The notes under the pieces are model-generated. The model had not been told where the DNA came from. It was given only the letters and a program-made list of their open reading frames with translations, and did not search any database. Shown piece after piece: positions 7,165-14,188 of a DNA stretch of 16,738 nucleotides; the first letter of the stretch is position 1, and every line of letters begins with the position of its first letter. Made by a program: the position numbers and the translations under genes. This DNA comes from Leptolinea sp964424035 (lineage in GTDB: Bacteria; Chloroflexota; Anaerolineae; Anaerolineales; Anaerolineaceae), in the NCBI GenBank assembly GCA_964424035.1, contig CAYRHB010000082.1, positions 1-16,738 of the forward strand. The letters run 5' to 3'.

Positions 7165-8268
7165 TCAAAGGGTGGCAATTTCAATATACGGAATGCGCCT
7201 GTCCAGTTGATGAATGGGGTCTTCCGACCAGGAAAGCGCGAACAGGTCACTGTGGTATTCCACATGGAGGTACCGCCTGGCAATGGGCAGGAGCGGATCT
7301 TCGTCAGCCAGGCCGAGCATCAGGAAAACCTTTCCCTGCTCAAACGCATGTTTCACACTGGCAGAAAGCAGCGCTTTCATCACGTCCGGGTCGTCATCAG
7401 CCACGCAGATGCAGGAGGCGAACGCGAGCGGGATGACCTGTCCCGGCGGGGTGAGCGGCGATGCCCCAAGAAAACGGACAGCCAGATTGTAGACAGGCCG
7501 CAGGCGGCGCAACGCCGGTCCGTAGGAATCAACAATATCCTGTTTAAATGCTGCCTGGTCCCAGACGGCCATTACCCCCGCCACCCGGTTTCCGCGGCGT
7601 GCCACCATGATATTCTGCGGATGCAAACCGCGCAGTTTCGATCCACCGGAAAAATCATCAAGCGTGTAGGCGGGAAAGAACTGGCGGCGGGGACCATTGA
7701 GATTGAGGAAAGTGACTACTTCCGGCAGGGTTTCCGGCGAGGCAGGCGACAGGTCAACCCCGGGCAGGTGATGGATGCGCGAGGGTCTTAATAGGATTGA
7801 GCAGGTTGTCAGTCCGCACATGTGGCGGGTGTGCAGGCCGGCTGGCGGCCGCGAACCGACCAGTAACTGGCGGGCGCGCGGATTTTCACGGGCAATGACC
7901 CCGAAATAGAGCAGACCGGAAGGCCCCGCCTGCCTGAACTGTTCCGCCCCCAGGTTGACCAGCCAATGCCCGCGGTATGGCAGCGCGATCCGGATCTGGC
8001 CGATGTAACCCAGTCGGGATGCCTGCCCGTTGAGATAAGCCCGGCTTTCCGCCCGGCAGGCGATAGCGGCAAGGTCTCCATCCGGCTGGTGGCGGGCAAC
8101 CAGGACATCACAAGGATCGCCCATGATGGTGGTCCCCAGGAAATAATCCGGTTCGCGGGCAAAGCGCACCGCAACAGCACCCGGCATGGGTACGGAACCC
8201 ACAAGCGACCGGATATCCGGTTCATCGGCAGGTGATGCCCACCGGATTTCGAAACCGGGTTCGGCCAT
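7165..8268 (-). CDS. GNAT-type acetyltransferase-like protein
   Basis: A 367-residue soluble protein. The N-terminal half (about residues 7-150) has GNAT features, including IRWASPADEPDIRSLV at the start and RLGYIGQIRIALPYRGHWLV (85-104), the strand-4/P-loop region that binds acetyl-CoA in this fold. The C-terminal half (about 165-360) looks like a second, diverged GNAT-like domain (PQNIMVARRGNRVAGVMAVW). The ATG at 8268 overlaps the TGA of the radical SAM gene by one base (TGATG). A longer open frame to 8517 is only antisense-like extension inside the radical SAM gene and is rejected. Coupling to the radical SAM gene suggests the two act on the same metabolite or peptide. Acetyl transfer is inferred from fold, not shown. 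Confidence 0.82.
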   Translation of the reverse strand: MAEPGFEIRWASPADEPDIRSLVGSVPMPGAVAVRFAREPDYFLGTTIMGDPCDVLVARHQPDGDLAAIACRAESRAYLNGQASRLGYIGQIRIALPYRGHWLVNLGAEQFRQAGPSGLLYFGVIARENPRARQLLVGSRPPAGLHTRHMCGLTTCSILLRPSRIHHLPGVDLSPASPETLPEVVTFLNLNGPRRQFFPAYTLDDFSGGSKLRGLHPQNIMVARRGNRVAGVMAVWDQAAFKQDIVDSYGPALRRLRPVYNLAVRFLGASPLTPPGQVIPLAFASCICVADDDPDVMKALLSASVKHAFEQGKVFLMLGLADEDPLLPIARRYLHVEYHSDLFALSWSEDPIHQLDRRIPYIEIATL

Positions 8269-9599
8269 CACCGGACCCCCAGCAGCATGTTCTGGCGTTT
8301 GAATGCTTCGCGCCGGTACAGCGGATTGTAGGCGCAGTATGTGGCAAAGCGGTAGGGTGTGGCGAGATTGGTGAGTGGATCGAATGCCCGTTTTACGATG
8401 GAAGACCAGCTGCTCCAGCGTTTGCGGCATTCCCAGGCGGCTTCGGTCAACTCGTCGGGCGTCATACGTGCCGGCCGGAAAGTCGCGTGGTTGAACCGGT
8501 AATCCGGGTGAAGCCACCAGCGTCCGTCATACAGCAGCCGGTCTTCGGCTTTCAAGCGATCATAAAAAGGGGTTCCGGGGTAGGGCATCAACACATTGAA
8601 GGCCGCGAACGTGAAATGGTTTTCAATCCCCCATTCACAGGTTTGCAGGATCGACTCGACCGTGTCGTGGTCATAGCCGAGGGCGAAAGCTGCCCAGGTC
8701 TGCAGATGATGCTCACGCAGCGTCGCCACAGCCTGTGCATACCCGTCGAATGCGGTCAGGTTGGCGGCTTTTCGCATCTGACGCAGGTTGTCAGGATCGA
8801 GGCTTTCAAAACCGATGACGTTGCCCATGCATCCACTTTCAACAAACAACTGCATCAATTCCGGATCGCGGGTATGGTCAAGGCTGGCCTGCGACACCCA
8901 GCGAATTTTCAACGGGATCAACGCGCGAAGGAGTTCCTTCGCCGCTTCAGGGTTGGCCACAAAATTGTCGTCAACAAAAAAAATCTCACGGCGGGGCAAT
9001 GATTCTATCTCGGCCACCACCTCGGAAACCGGCCGGTAATAGTGGCAATGGTTGAAGTATTTACTGACTGCGCAAAACTCGCAGGTGAACCTGCAGCCCC
9101 TCCCGAATTGGAGCAGGCTGACCGGCAGGTAGCGCTTTCCTTTATACAGGTCCCGGCGGGGGATGATACCAGATTGGGGAATCCCCGATGTGCCCGTGTA
9201 GCGCGCCCGGAGTTGCCTTTTGTGTGCGTCAGCCACAAGCTGCGGCCAGAGAGTATCGGCGTCACCGGTGAAGATGGCATCTGCGTGTTCCGCCACCTCA
9301 TCCGGGATCAGGGTGGCGTGCATCCCGCCCATCACAACCGGAACCCCGCGGGCGCGGTATTCGGCGGCGATCTCATAGGCGCGCCGGGCGGTAAAGGTTT
9401 CGATGTTGATGGCAACCAGGTCTGTCGGCTCATCGTAATCGATCTCGTCGACCCGGTCGTCAACCAGGCGGCAGTCCACGCCCGGCGGGGTCAACCCTGC
9501 CAGAATGCCCAGGGACAGGGGTTCCATGCGCGCTTCGTCGATGAACCGTTCCCCCTCTTTCCGGCTGCCGAGAGTGGGTTTAATGAAGGTGATCTGCAC
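8268..9599 (-). CDS. B12-binding-type radical SAM protein
   Basis: A 443-residue protein. Residues 1-130 look like a Rossmann-type cobalamin-binding domain of the BchE/HpnP/P-methylase class (MEPLSLGILAGLTPPGVDCR; VVMGGMHATLIPDEV) without the classical DxHxxG motif, as is common in this class. Residues 155-360 are the radical SAM barrel, with the CX3CX2C cluster motif at Cys169, Cys173 and Cys176 (FGRGCRFTCEFCAVSKYF), FFVDDNF at 215-221, and GFESLDP. The C-terminal part contains YPGTPFYDRL and a helical tail. It begins with GTG at 9599, the first usable start after an in-frame stop, with a weak AGAAAG upstream. It heads the radical SAM-GNAT-permease operon. The substrate is unknown; methylation or rearrangement is typical of relatives. 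Confidence 0.92.
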   Translation of the reverse strand: MQITFIKPTLGSRKEGERFIDEARMEPLSLGILAGLTPPGVDCRLVDDRVDEIDYDEPTDLVAINIETFTARRAYEIAAEYRARGVPVVMGGMHATLIPDEVAEHADAIFTGDADTLWPQLVADAHKRQLRARYTGTSGIPQSGIIPRRDLYKGKRYLPVSLLQFGRGCRFTCEFCAVSKYFNHCHYYRPVSEVVAEIESLPRREIFFVDDNFVANPEAAKELLRALIPLKIRWVSQASLDHTRDPELMQLFVESGCMGNVIGFESLDPDNLRQMRKAANLTAFDGYAQAVATLREHHLQTWAAFALGYDHDTVESILQTCEWGIENHFTFAAFNVLMPYPGTPFYDRLKAEDRLLYDGRWWLHPDYRFNHATFRPARMTPDELTEAAWECRKRWSSWSSIVKRAFDPLTNLATPYRFATYCAYNPLYRREAFKRQNMLLGVR

Positions 9600-9624
9600 C
9601 GGGTATGCTTTCTGACAGGACGTT

Positions 9625-9660
9625 CATGATTTCATCATTATACAGATTTCGAGATCAAGG
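9625..9660 (-). promoter_or_regulatory. Putative promoter of the radical SAM operon
   Basis: On the minus strand a perfect TATAAT (plus 9637-9642) lies about 38 bases upstream of the GTG at 9599. The -35 region is weak (CTTACC with a 16-base spacer). Position and the perfect -10 make it the best promoter candidate for the three-gene operon. Confidence 0.45.
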
Positions 9661-9669
9661 TAAGCGATA

Positions 9670-9710
9670 TAGATTTTCCGGTCCGATAGACGTAGTTCGA
9701 CCGGTATCTA
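9670..9710. repeat. Interrupted inverted repeat upstream of radical SAM operon
   Basis: Outer arms TAGAT (9670-9674) and ATCTA (9706-9710) and inner arms CCGGTC (9678-9683) and GACCGG (9699-9704) form one interrupted inverted repeat around a 15-base centre. It is just upstream of the putative promoter of the radical SAM operon, so it could be a regulator-binding site. A structural element with no regulatory role is equally possible. Confidence 0.4.
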
Positions 9711-9718
9711 ATTTGTAA

Positions 9719-9742
9719 GGTGGGATCGCGTTTGATCCCACC
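9719..9742. repeat. Hairpin, copy 1 of an inverted pair
   Basis: A perfect 9-base stem, GGTGGGATC with GATCCCACC, around the loop GCGTTT. A second hairpin with the same stem lies at 10033-10056, with loop AAAAGC, close to the reverse complement of this loop. The two are therefore oppositely oriented copies of one REP-like element. No T-tract follows on either strand. Confidence 0.7.
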
Positions 9743-10032
9743 ACGTCACGGTCTCTCCAAACCTCTTCCAACCCGATGGTATAAAATTACCTCATGCCGG
9801 AATAGCGACGATTCAGGTCGCCCGGGGGAACGTACTTTTTCACACTGGTGACTTTCAACCGAAGGCTGCTTTTCGCGTCACAATCAAGCTGTAAGCTTCT
9901 GCCGGTGGTGTGGAACGACGTTCGGTCTCGGCATAAGTTATCACCGGTATGTAAAGACGGTGTGTACCCGACTGAATGGGGTCGAAAAGCAGATATGAAG
10001 CTGATGGACATGAGCCGGGGCGAATAGTCCGT
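9743..10032. other. Decayed reading frame between paired hairpins
   Basis: The gap 9600-10225 contains no convincing gene. On the minus strand, two overlapping frames between the hairpins look like fragments of one former protein. One frame contains IPVITYAETERRSTPPAEAY followed by SLIVTRKAAFG and a stop. The shifted frame continues KVTSVKKYVPPGDLNRRYSG. They abut near 9853, as if split by a small indel. I do not recognise the parent protein. It could equally be chance coding in a repeat. Confidence 0.25.
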
Positions 10033-10056
10033 GGTGGGATCAAAAGCGATCCCACC
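10033..10056. repeat. Hairpin, copy 2 of an inverted pair
   Basis: Stem GGTGGGATC with GATCCCACC, nine perfect pairs, loop AAAAGC. It is the oppositely oriented partner of the hairpin at 9719-9742. Between this hairpin and the gene ending at 10226 I see no further feature. Confidence 0.7.
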
Positions 10057-10225
10057 ATACGAATTTTCTAATTAATAACCTTACCTTGAATGAATTCGTC
10101 CCTTGCGTTCATCCCGGTTGCCATCCCATCCTTAAAAGTCAATAATGAATACCAGAGCCTCGACTGTTATCAGAATAAGCGACATCAGGGACGGGGTTGG
10201 TGGACCGTGCATGTTTACCGGATTT

Positions 10226-11032
10226 TCATTGTTTTACAAGCCTGAAAGTTGCTTTTACCGGATGACCATCTTCTGCTGATAAAATGCTCGTTCCTATCAT
10301 CTCAGAAGAAGTAATGCGAATTTCAAAATGTTGATTAAAATCTTTTACAGTTATTTCCTCTTTTGGACCGATGCTACAACCTTCAGAAAATTTATTCACA
10401 ATAGTGTGTTGAATCTTGAATATAATTCCCCCTGTGTTTCCCGTTAATATACCGGATGCATCCCCTTTGAAAAATTGATCGTTTGAGTTGATGCAAGGCT
10501 CATGTGAACCGCCGCCATCATCGGAGATCAAGATGTTACCTGTTTTTTCATATGAAAATTGTCCCGTGACTGTACCATCTTCAGACACATGGATAATAAT
10601 CTCATTACTTTCAACAGTGCCTTGCACTTTCCATTCCACTAAACCCCTGGTAGCCATATCGGTATTCGTTATTTTTCCTTGATAACTACCTGCCGGTATT
10701 TGATTCTGATCCATCACATTGGCTTCCGTATTATCATTGTCTTCATCTGGCGCGGTACCATCTGTCATCCGCACAGATGTTATGACAAAACTTGGATCTT
10801 CGATACCGCATACATAATAGACTGCGCTATCTGGATACCTGGGTGTTCTGGGTGAGCGACCTAATTCGGCTGCGGCTTTTTCATATTCAATACGGCTTAC
10901 AGGATAACATTTTTCTGAAAAAGCCTCTCTAACAACCTTTGCCGCGGCTGGTAGATTGCACGCGATAGCTATGATACATAAGATAAATAGTAAGACATGT
11001 ACTCTTGTCTTATTAATGGGCGACTCAATCAT
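10226..11032 (-). CDS. Secreted or lipoprotein-like orphan protein
   Basis: A 268-residue protein with an N-terminal export signal: a short basic region (MIESPINKTRVH), a hydrophobic core (VLLFILCIIAIAC) and an Ala-rich stretch. The Cys at the end of the core could be lipidated, although the residue at -3 is Ala rather than the preferred Leu/Ile/Val, so either a lipoprotein or a signal-peptidase-I substrate is possible. After an acidic linker (DGTAPDEDNDNTEAN) comes a beta-rich domain with repeated Gly-containing strands (AGSYQGKITNTD; EDGTVTGQFSYEKTG; GDASGILTGNTGG). No family is recognised. The start is strongly supported by GGAGGA eight bases before the ATG. It is AT-rich and stands alone. 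Confidence 0.75.
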   Translation of the reverse strand: MIESPINKTRVHVLLFILCIIAIACNLPAAAKVVREAFSEKCYPVSRIEYEKAAAELGRSPRTPRYPDSAVYYVCGIEDPSFVITSVRMTDGTAPDEDNDNTEANVMDQNQIPAGSYQGKITNTDMATRGLVEWKVQGTVESNEIIIHVSEDGTVTGQFSYEKTGNILISDDGGGSHEPCINSNDQFFKGDASGILTGNTGGIIFKIQHTIVNKFSEGCSIGPKEEITVKDFNQHFEIRITSSEMIGTSILSAEDGHPVKATFRLVKQ

Positions 11033-11419
11033 GGATCAGTTCCTCCAGTTCTGGAAGGCGTCATCTCGAGAGCTGTTCCTGTATACGTTATGCTATCAGC
11101 CATCCAATGGTTTGCGATACTGATGACGAGGTTTATATCGAAAAGGTTAGATTCCAGTTCTGCTTGGAATTCAGTAATCGCAATGAAATTTCAACCCCCA
11201 CTCTTATGATTATAATTTCCCAAATTATTTTTTCAATACAAGACGATATACAACAAGAACCCTATAAGATTATAAGATGCTTCAAATTTCAACTTTTCGC
11301 GAATTCACTATAACCGGTATGCAAATGAAACTTGCTTCTCGGCGTCAACTTCGATTTTTTTGCATTGCCTTTAACCACATACATACCGGGTGCTCTTTGC
11401 TCGGATAGGTGAGCCACCG
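11033..11419. other. Gene-free AT-rich stretch
   Basis: No supported gene. Two short plus-strand frames (10997-11209 and 11107-11313) have no ribosome site and no recognisable motif and are not accepted. The stretch contains the upstream region of the secreted protein gene and is followed by a REP-like hairpin and a cassette-type element. Confidence 0.4.
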
Positions 11420-11444
11420 GGATGCGCTTAAATCGAGCACATCC
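11420..11444. repeat. REP-like hairpin, copy 2
   Basis: GGATGCGCTT and CGAGCACATCC around a short A/T-rich loop, a near-identical copy of the hairpin at 923-948 and in the same orientation. It lies just beyond the cassette-type element at 11453-11561. Confidence 0.6.
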
Positions 11445-11452
11445 TTACTTAC

Positions 11453-11561
11453 TAGCACTAAGGTGGACGTGGAAAATATTTGGCAGAAGTAAAAACGTGA
11501 AGCTAGATAGAACTATTAAATGCCGCACGTGATCCGTCCTACACGCCAGGCGCAAGTTATG
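11453..11561 (-). repeat. Cassette-type (attC-like) element B
   Basis: Starts within a few bases of the stop codon of the PIN-like gene. By eye it aligns over about 80 bases to the element at 12410-12545. On the plus strand, shared blocks are CAC/CGC-T-AAGGTGG-type sequence at the left, GAAGC near the centre, AACTATT, and TGCCGCA near 11521-11527. Its palindromic arms are weaker than in element A and no clear GTTRRRY box was found, so it is a degenerate member. Confidence 0.5.
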
Positions 11562-12401
11562 TTAACCGCCTATAGTCTGAAAATCCTTTAATCTGTAAAT
11601 TTCAAGGCAATTGAGAAAGTTATCTTGTCGTTTTACTTTCATTAGAATATCTGCCAAATGCTTTTCTGTAACTACAGCATCAACATAAGGAATAGCGGAC
11701 GAAATGATAATATCAAAAGGATCGGATTCTAGTGAACGTCTTTTATCTATATAAAATTTGTAGAACGTCGTTAAAGTTATTATCTTGATTGAAGGGAAAG
11801 AACAAACTAGGACTTGACACTTTTTATCAGCCATGTAACGGGCGAAATCATATGCTTTTAATGCTATTTGTTGGTATCCTGCAAATTCCACAAAAGATCG
11901 TATTTCGCTTTGAGTATATTTTTCACCTTTGGGCGGATAGTTTTTTACAAGTTTCTGCATACCCTCAAGAATTTCGATTTTTTCTGAACTCCACTTGTGT
12001 TCAGCTTGTCGCAATTTAGGTTGGCAAAAAGCCAATTCTAGCAATTCGCCAAGCTTTAAGCCCTTAGAAGCTAATACTCTTGGACAGGAAACCAAAATTG
12101 GAGAAACTTTATCTGAATCTGGGTAGTTATCTAATTCATCCTGAAATAATTGATCGAGGCTTTTCAAAATAAAACAAGGAATTATTGAGAATATCTCCAG
12201 AAAGCTGTTATATACTTTTTCGGTCTGTCTTAATTCTAAAATGGTAAATAATGAAAAACAGGGGATGTATTTTCCCGGATTCATTTTTTCAAAATATCGC
12301 TGCCCAATAGTATCGGGATGCTTTATGATTTCGCTTACAACATTGGTATCGATCAAACATAGTTTATATTCATTTCCATTGAGGGTTATCATAATTTTCA
12401 T
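11562..12401 (-). CDS. PIN-like domain protein
   Basis: A 279-residue protein with the acidic pattern of PIN-fold nucleases: LCLIDTNVVSEIIK (Asp18, Asn20, Glu24), FSLFTILELRQ (Glu56), and near the C-terminus DPFDIIISSAIPYVDAVVTE (Asp230, Asp241, Thr245, Glu246). These match the order of the metal-binding acidic residues of the family, separated by an unusually long helical insert (about residues 60-220), so it is longer than the typical 130-residue VapC toxin. It is AT-rich and lies between two related attC-like elements, consistent with a mobile gene cassette. No adjacent antitoxin gene is visible. RNA cleavage is inferred from the fold. Start weakly supported: ATG at 12401 or the ATG three codons later. 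Confidence 0.65.
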   Translation of the reverse strand: MKIMITLNGNEYKLCLIDTNVVSEIIKHPDTIGQRYFEKMNPGKYIPCFSLFTILELRQTEKVYNSFLEIFSIIPCFILKSLDQLFQDELDNYPDSDKVSPILVSCPRVLASKGLKLGELLELAFCQPKLRQAEHKWSSEKIEILEGMQKLVKNYPPKGEKYTQSEIRSFVEFAGYQQIALKAYDFARYMADKKCQVLVCSFPSIKIITLTTFYKFYIDKRRSLESDPFDIIISSAIPYVDAVVTEKHLADILMKVKRQDNFLNCLEIYRLKDFQTIGG

Positions 12402-12409
12402 CTCTATAA

Positions 12410-12545
12410 GCGTCTAACGGTTTACGCTTAAAAGCATGGCGCTGGGGTAGGTGTGGTTTATGTCTGGAAGCAAGCAAAATTCGAAGCAAGACAAAACTAT
12501 TTGAGATTGCCGCAGAATCCCCGGCGTCAGGTGTACGCTTCGTCA
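12410..12545 (-). repeat. Cassette-type (attC-like) element A
   Basis: Lies directly downstream of the nucleotidyltransferase gene. It has imperfect palindromic arms: plus 12435-12447 (CATGGCGCTGGGG) pairs with 12519-12531 (CCCCGGCGTCAGG) at 10 of 13 positions. At its distal end is GTCTAAC (12412-12418; GTTAGAC on the gene strand), matching the RYYYAAC/GTTRRRY core box of integron attC sites. Near-direct repeats GTTTACGCTT (12420-12429) and GTGTACGCTT (12531-12540) sit just outside the arms. Arm separation of about 70 bases is within the range of long attC sites. Related copies at 11453-11561 and 13283-13393. Confidence 0.6.
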
Positions 12546-12558
12546 GCCACCTGCCTGT

Positions 12559-13215
<657 letters not shown>

Positions 13216-13282
13216 TGGATGTATCCTGCCTTCAGTGTAGCATAGAAGGGAGACTGTTTTTGAGATGAGGGTGGCAAACAGT

Positions 13283-13393
13283 GTGCGTTACTTGCGGGTG
13301 GGCGGAAGTGGACAATGCTTGGGAGCAGAAAAAACTCAATGTGTAGACAACGTCAAACGTATGAAACGCAAACCCACAGGTCAGGTGTGTTAC
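13283..13393 (-). repeat. Cassette-type (attC-like) element C
   Basis: Lies between the operon terminator and the nucleotidyltransferase gene. By eye it aligns to element A from GTGGGCGG to GGTCAGGTGTG, with shared blocks TGG-AGCA-AAAA, AGACAA and TCAGGTGTG in the same order. It has no gene of its own on its upstream side, as would be expected of the leftover end of a lost cassette. Confidence 0.45.
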
Positions 13394-13432
13394 ATTGAAC
13401 AAATAATTGTTCTATACCTACACTATAAACAA

Positions 13433-13464
13433 AAACGCCCTCCACATTGACATGGGGGGCGTTT
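13433..13464 (-). terminator. Rho-independent terminator of the HMGS-thiolase-DUF35 operon
   Basis: AAACGCCCTCC and GGGGGGCGTTT form an 11-base stem (one wobble) around a 10-base loop. On the minus strand the stem runs into GTTTTTGTTT, a T-rich tail, 12 bases after the stop codon of the DUF35 gene. The other strand also has a short T-run after the stem, so it could act in both directions. Confidence 0.85.
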
Positions 13465-13476
13465 GACTCTCAATCT

Positions 13477-13881
13477 CTAATTCCCCTGCAACAGGGGTCG
13501 GAACTTATACCCGTAGATCAACATACCCCGCTCATCACCATCTTCACGGATTTTGCGCGTGACCATCTCGACGGGCATGCCGATGCGCGGTGCTTCTTCT
13601 CCCAGGTCGGTGAGCTGGGCGGTGACCACGGGGCCTTCCTCCAGTTTGACGAGGGCTACGGCGTACGGAGTGGTGGTATCAAAACCGGCGGGCGCGTCAT
13701 GCATCACCGTGTAGGAATACACCTCGCCCTTGCCGCTGAAATTGAACGCGGTTTTGGCTTCGCCGCCGCAGTGCGGACAGACATCACGCGGGGGGAAGAT
13801 CTTCGCGTCACAGTGCGGGCAGACTTCGCCGATCAGACCGTAGCGCTGTTTTTTCAATCTCCAATGGCGGGGTATTTCCAT
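13477..13881 (-). CDS. Zn-ribbon/OB-fold protein (DUF35 family)
   Basis: A 134-residue protein with an N-terminal rubredoxin-like zinc ribbon, Cys21-x2-Cys24 and Cys35-x2-Cys38 (CPHCDAKIFPPRDVCPHCGG), followed by an OB-fold domain (GKGEVYSYTVMHDAPAGFDT; YAVALVKLEEGPVVTAQL). DUF35 proteins accompany thiolases. In archaea they bridge acetoacetyl-CoA thiolase and HMG-CoA synthase in a channelling complex with a shared CoA-binding site. The gene order synthase-thiolase-DUF35 here is that of the archaeal module. It follows the thiolase after 307 bases containing dispersed repeats, an unusually wide gap for this module. Only a weak AAGAAG lies upstream of the ATG. All four Cys ligands are present. 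Confidence 0.93.
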   Translation of the reverse strand: MEIPRHWRLKKQRYGLIGEVCPHCDAKIFPPRDVCPHCGGEAKTAFNFSGKGEVYSYTVMHDAPAGFDTTTPYAVALVKLEEGPVVTAQLTDLGEEAPRIGMPVEMVTRKIREDGDERGMLIYGYKFRPLLQGN

Positions 13882-13977
13882 AACATTTCTTCTTTCTATT
13901 TCCGAGTTTAACGTATGCCTAGTTTATCCAGACAGGACTCTCAAATCCTATCAACTTGTTTCCGGTGGGTGATCTGC

Positions 13978-14077
13978 CGAAGGCTCCGGCGGGCGAGCCA
14001 GTCGAAAGCTCCGGTGGCTGAGCAACTGTCGAAGCCACATTCCGGCCCTCGACAAGCTCGGGCAGCGAACCTTCGCT
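13978..14077. repeat. Dispersed GC-rich repeat cluster inside the operon gap
   Basis: Two imperfect units of the type CGAAAGCTCCGGTGGCTGAG (13978-14035), then a related TCGACAAGCTCGGGCAGCGA segment (14049 onward). They are reverse-oriented relatives of the tandem repeat at 16685-16738. They fill much of the 307-base gap 13882-14188 between the thiolase and DUF35 genes. No gene is supported in that gap; a minus-strand frame across it (13919-14182) is composed of repeat sequence. Confidence 0.6.
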
Positions 14078-14188
14078 ACCTGCACTTAAAATGCATGTTT
14101 CGGTTTTCATGTGGCAGACATGGATTGTGTCAAGACCGGAACCGAATCTTCCCCACCTATCTTTGAAAGAGAGGCAATTCAAAGCAAA

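Noticed and set aside
7158..7171. Perfect 14-base palindrome CCTTTGATCAAAGG
   Set aside because: Overlaps the GNAT stop codon; no loop and no T-tract for a terminator, and too short to claim as an operator without other support.
8269..8517. N-terminal extension of the GNAT gene
   Set aside because: The 83 extra codons overlap the radical SAM gene in another frame; the ATG at 8268 with a TGATG junction is the natural start.
8232..9002. 256-codon plus-strand open frame
   Set aside because: Lies wholly opposite the radical SAM gene and its junction with the GNAT gene; composition and residues are those expected of an antisense shadow in GC-rich DNA.
9787..10011. 74-codon minus-strand frame as an intact gene
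   Set aside because: The plausible protein sequence switches frame midway, no ribosome site was found, and it lies in repeat-bounded DNA; kept only as a decayed frame.
13265..13450. 61-codon plus-strand frame
   Set aside because: Runs through the attC-like element and into the terminator; no motif.
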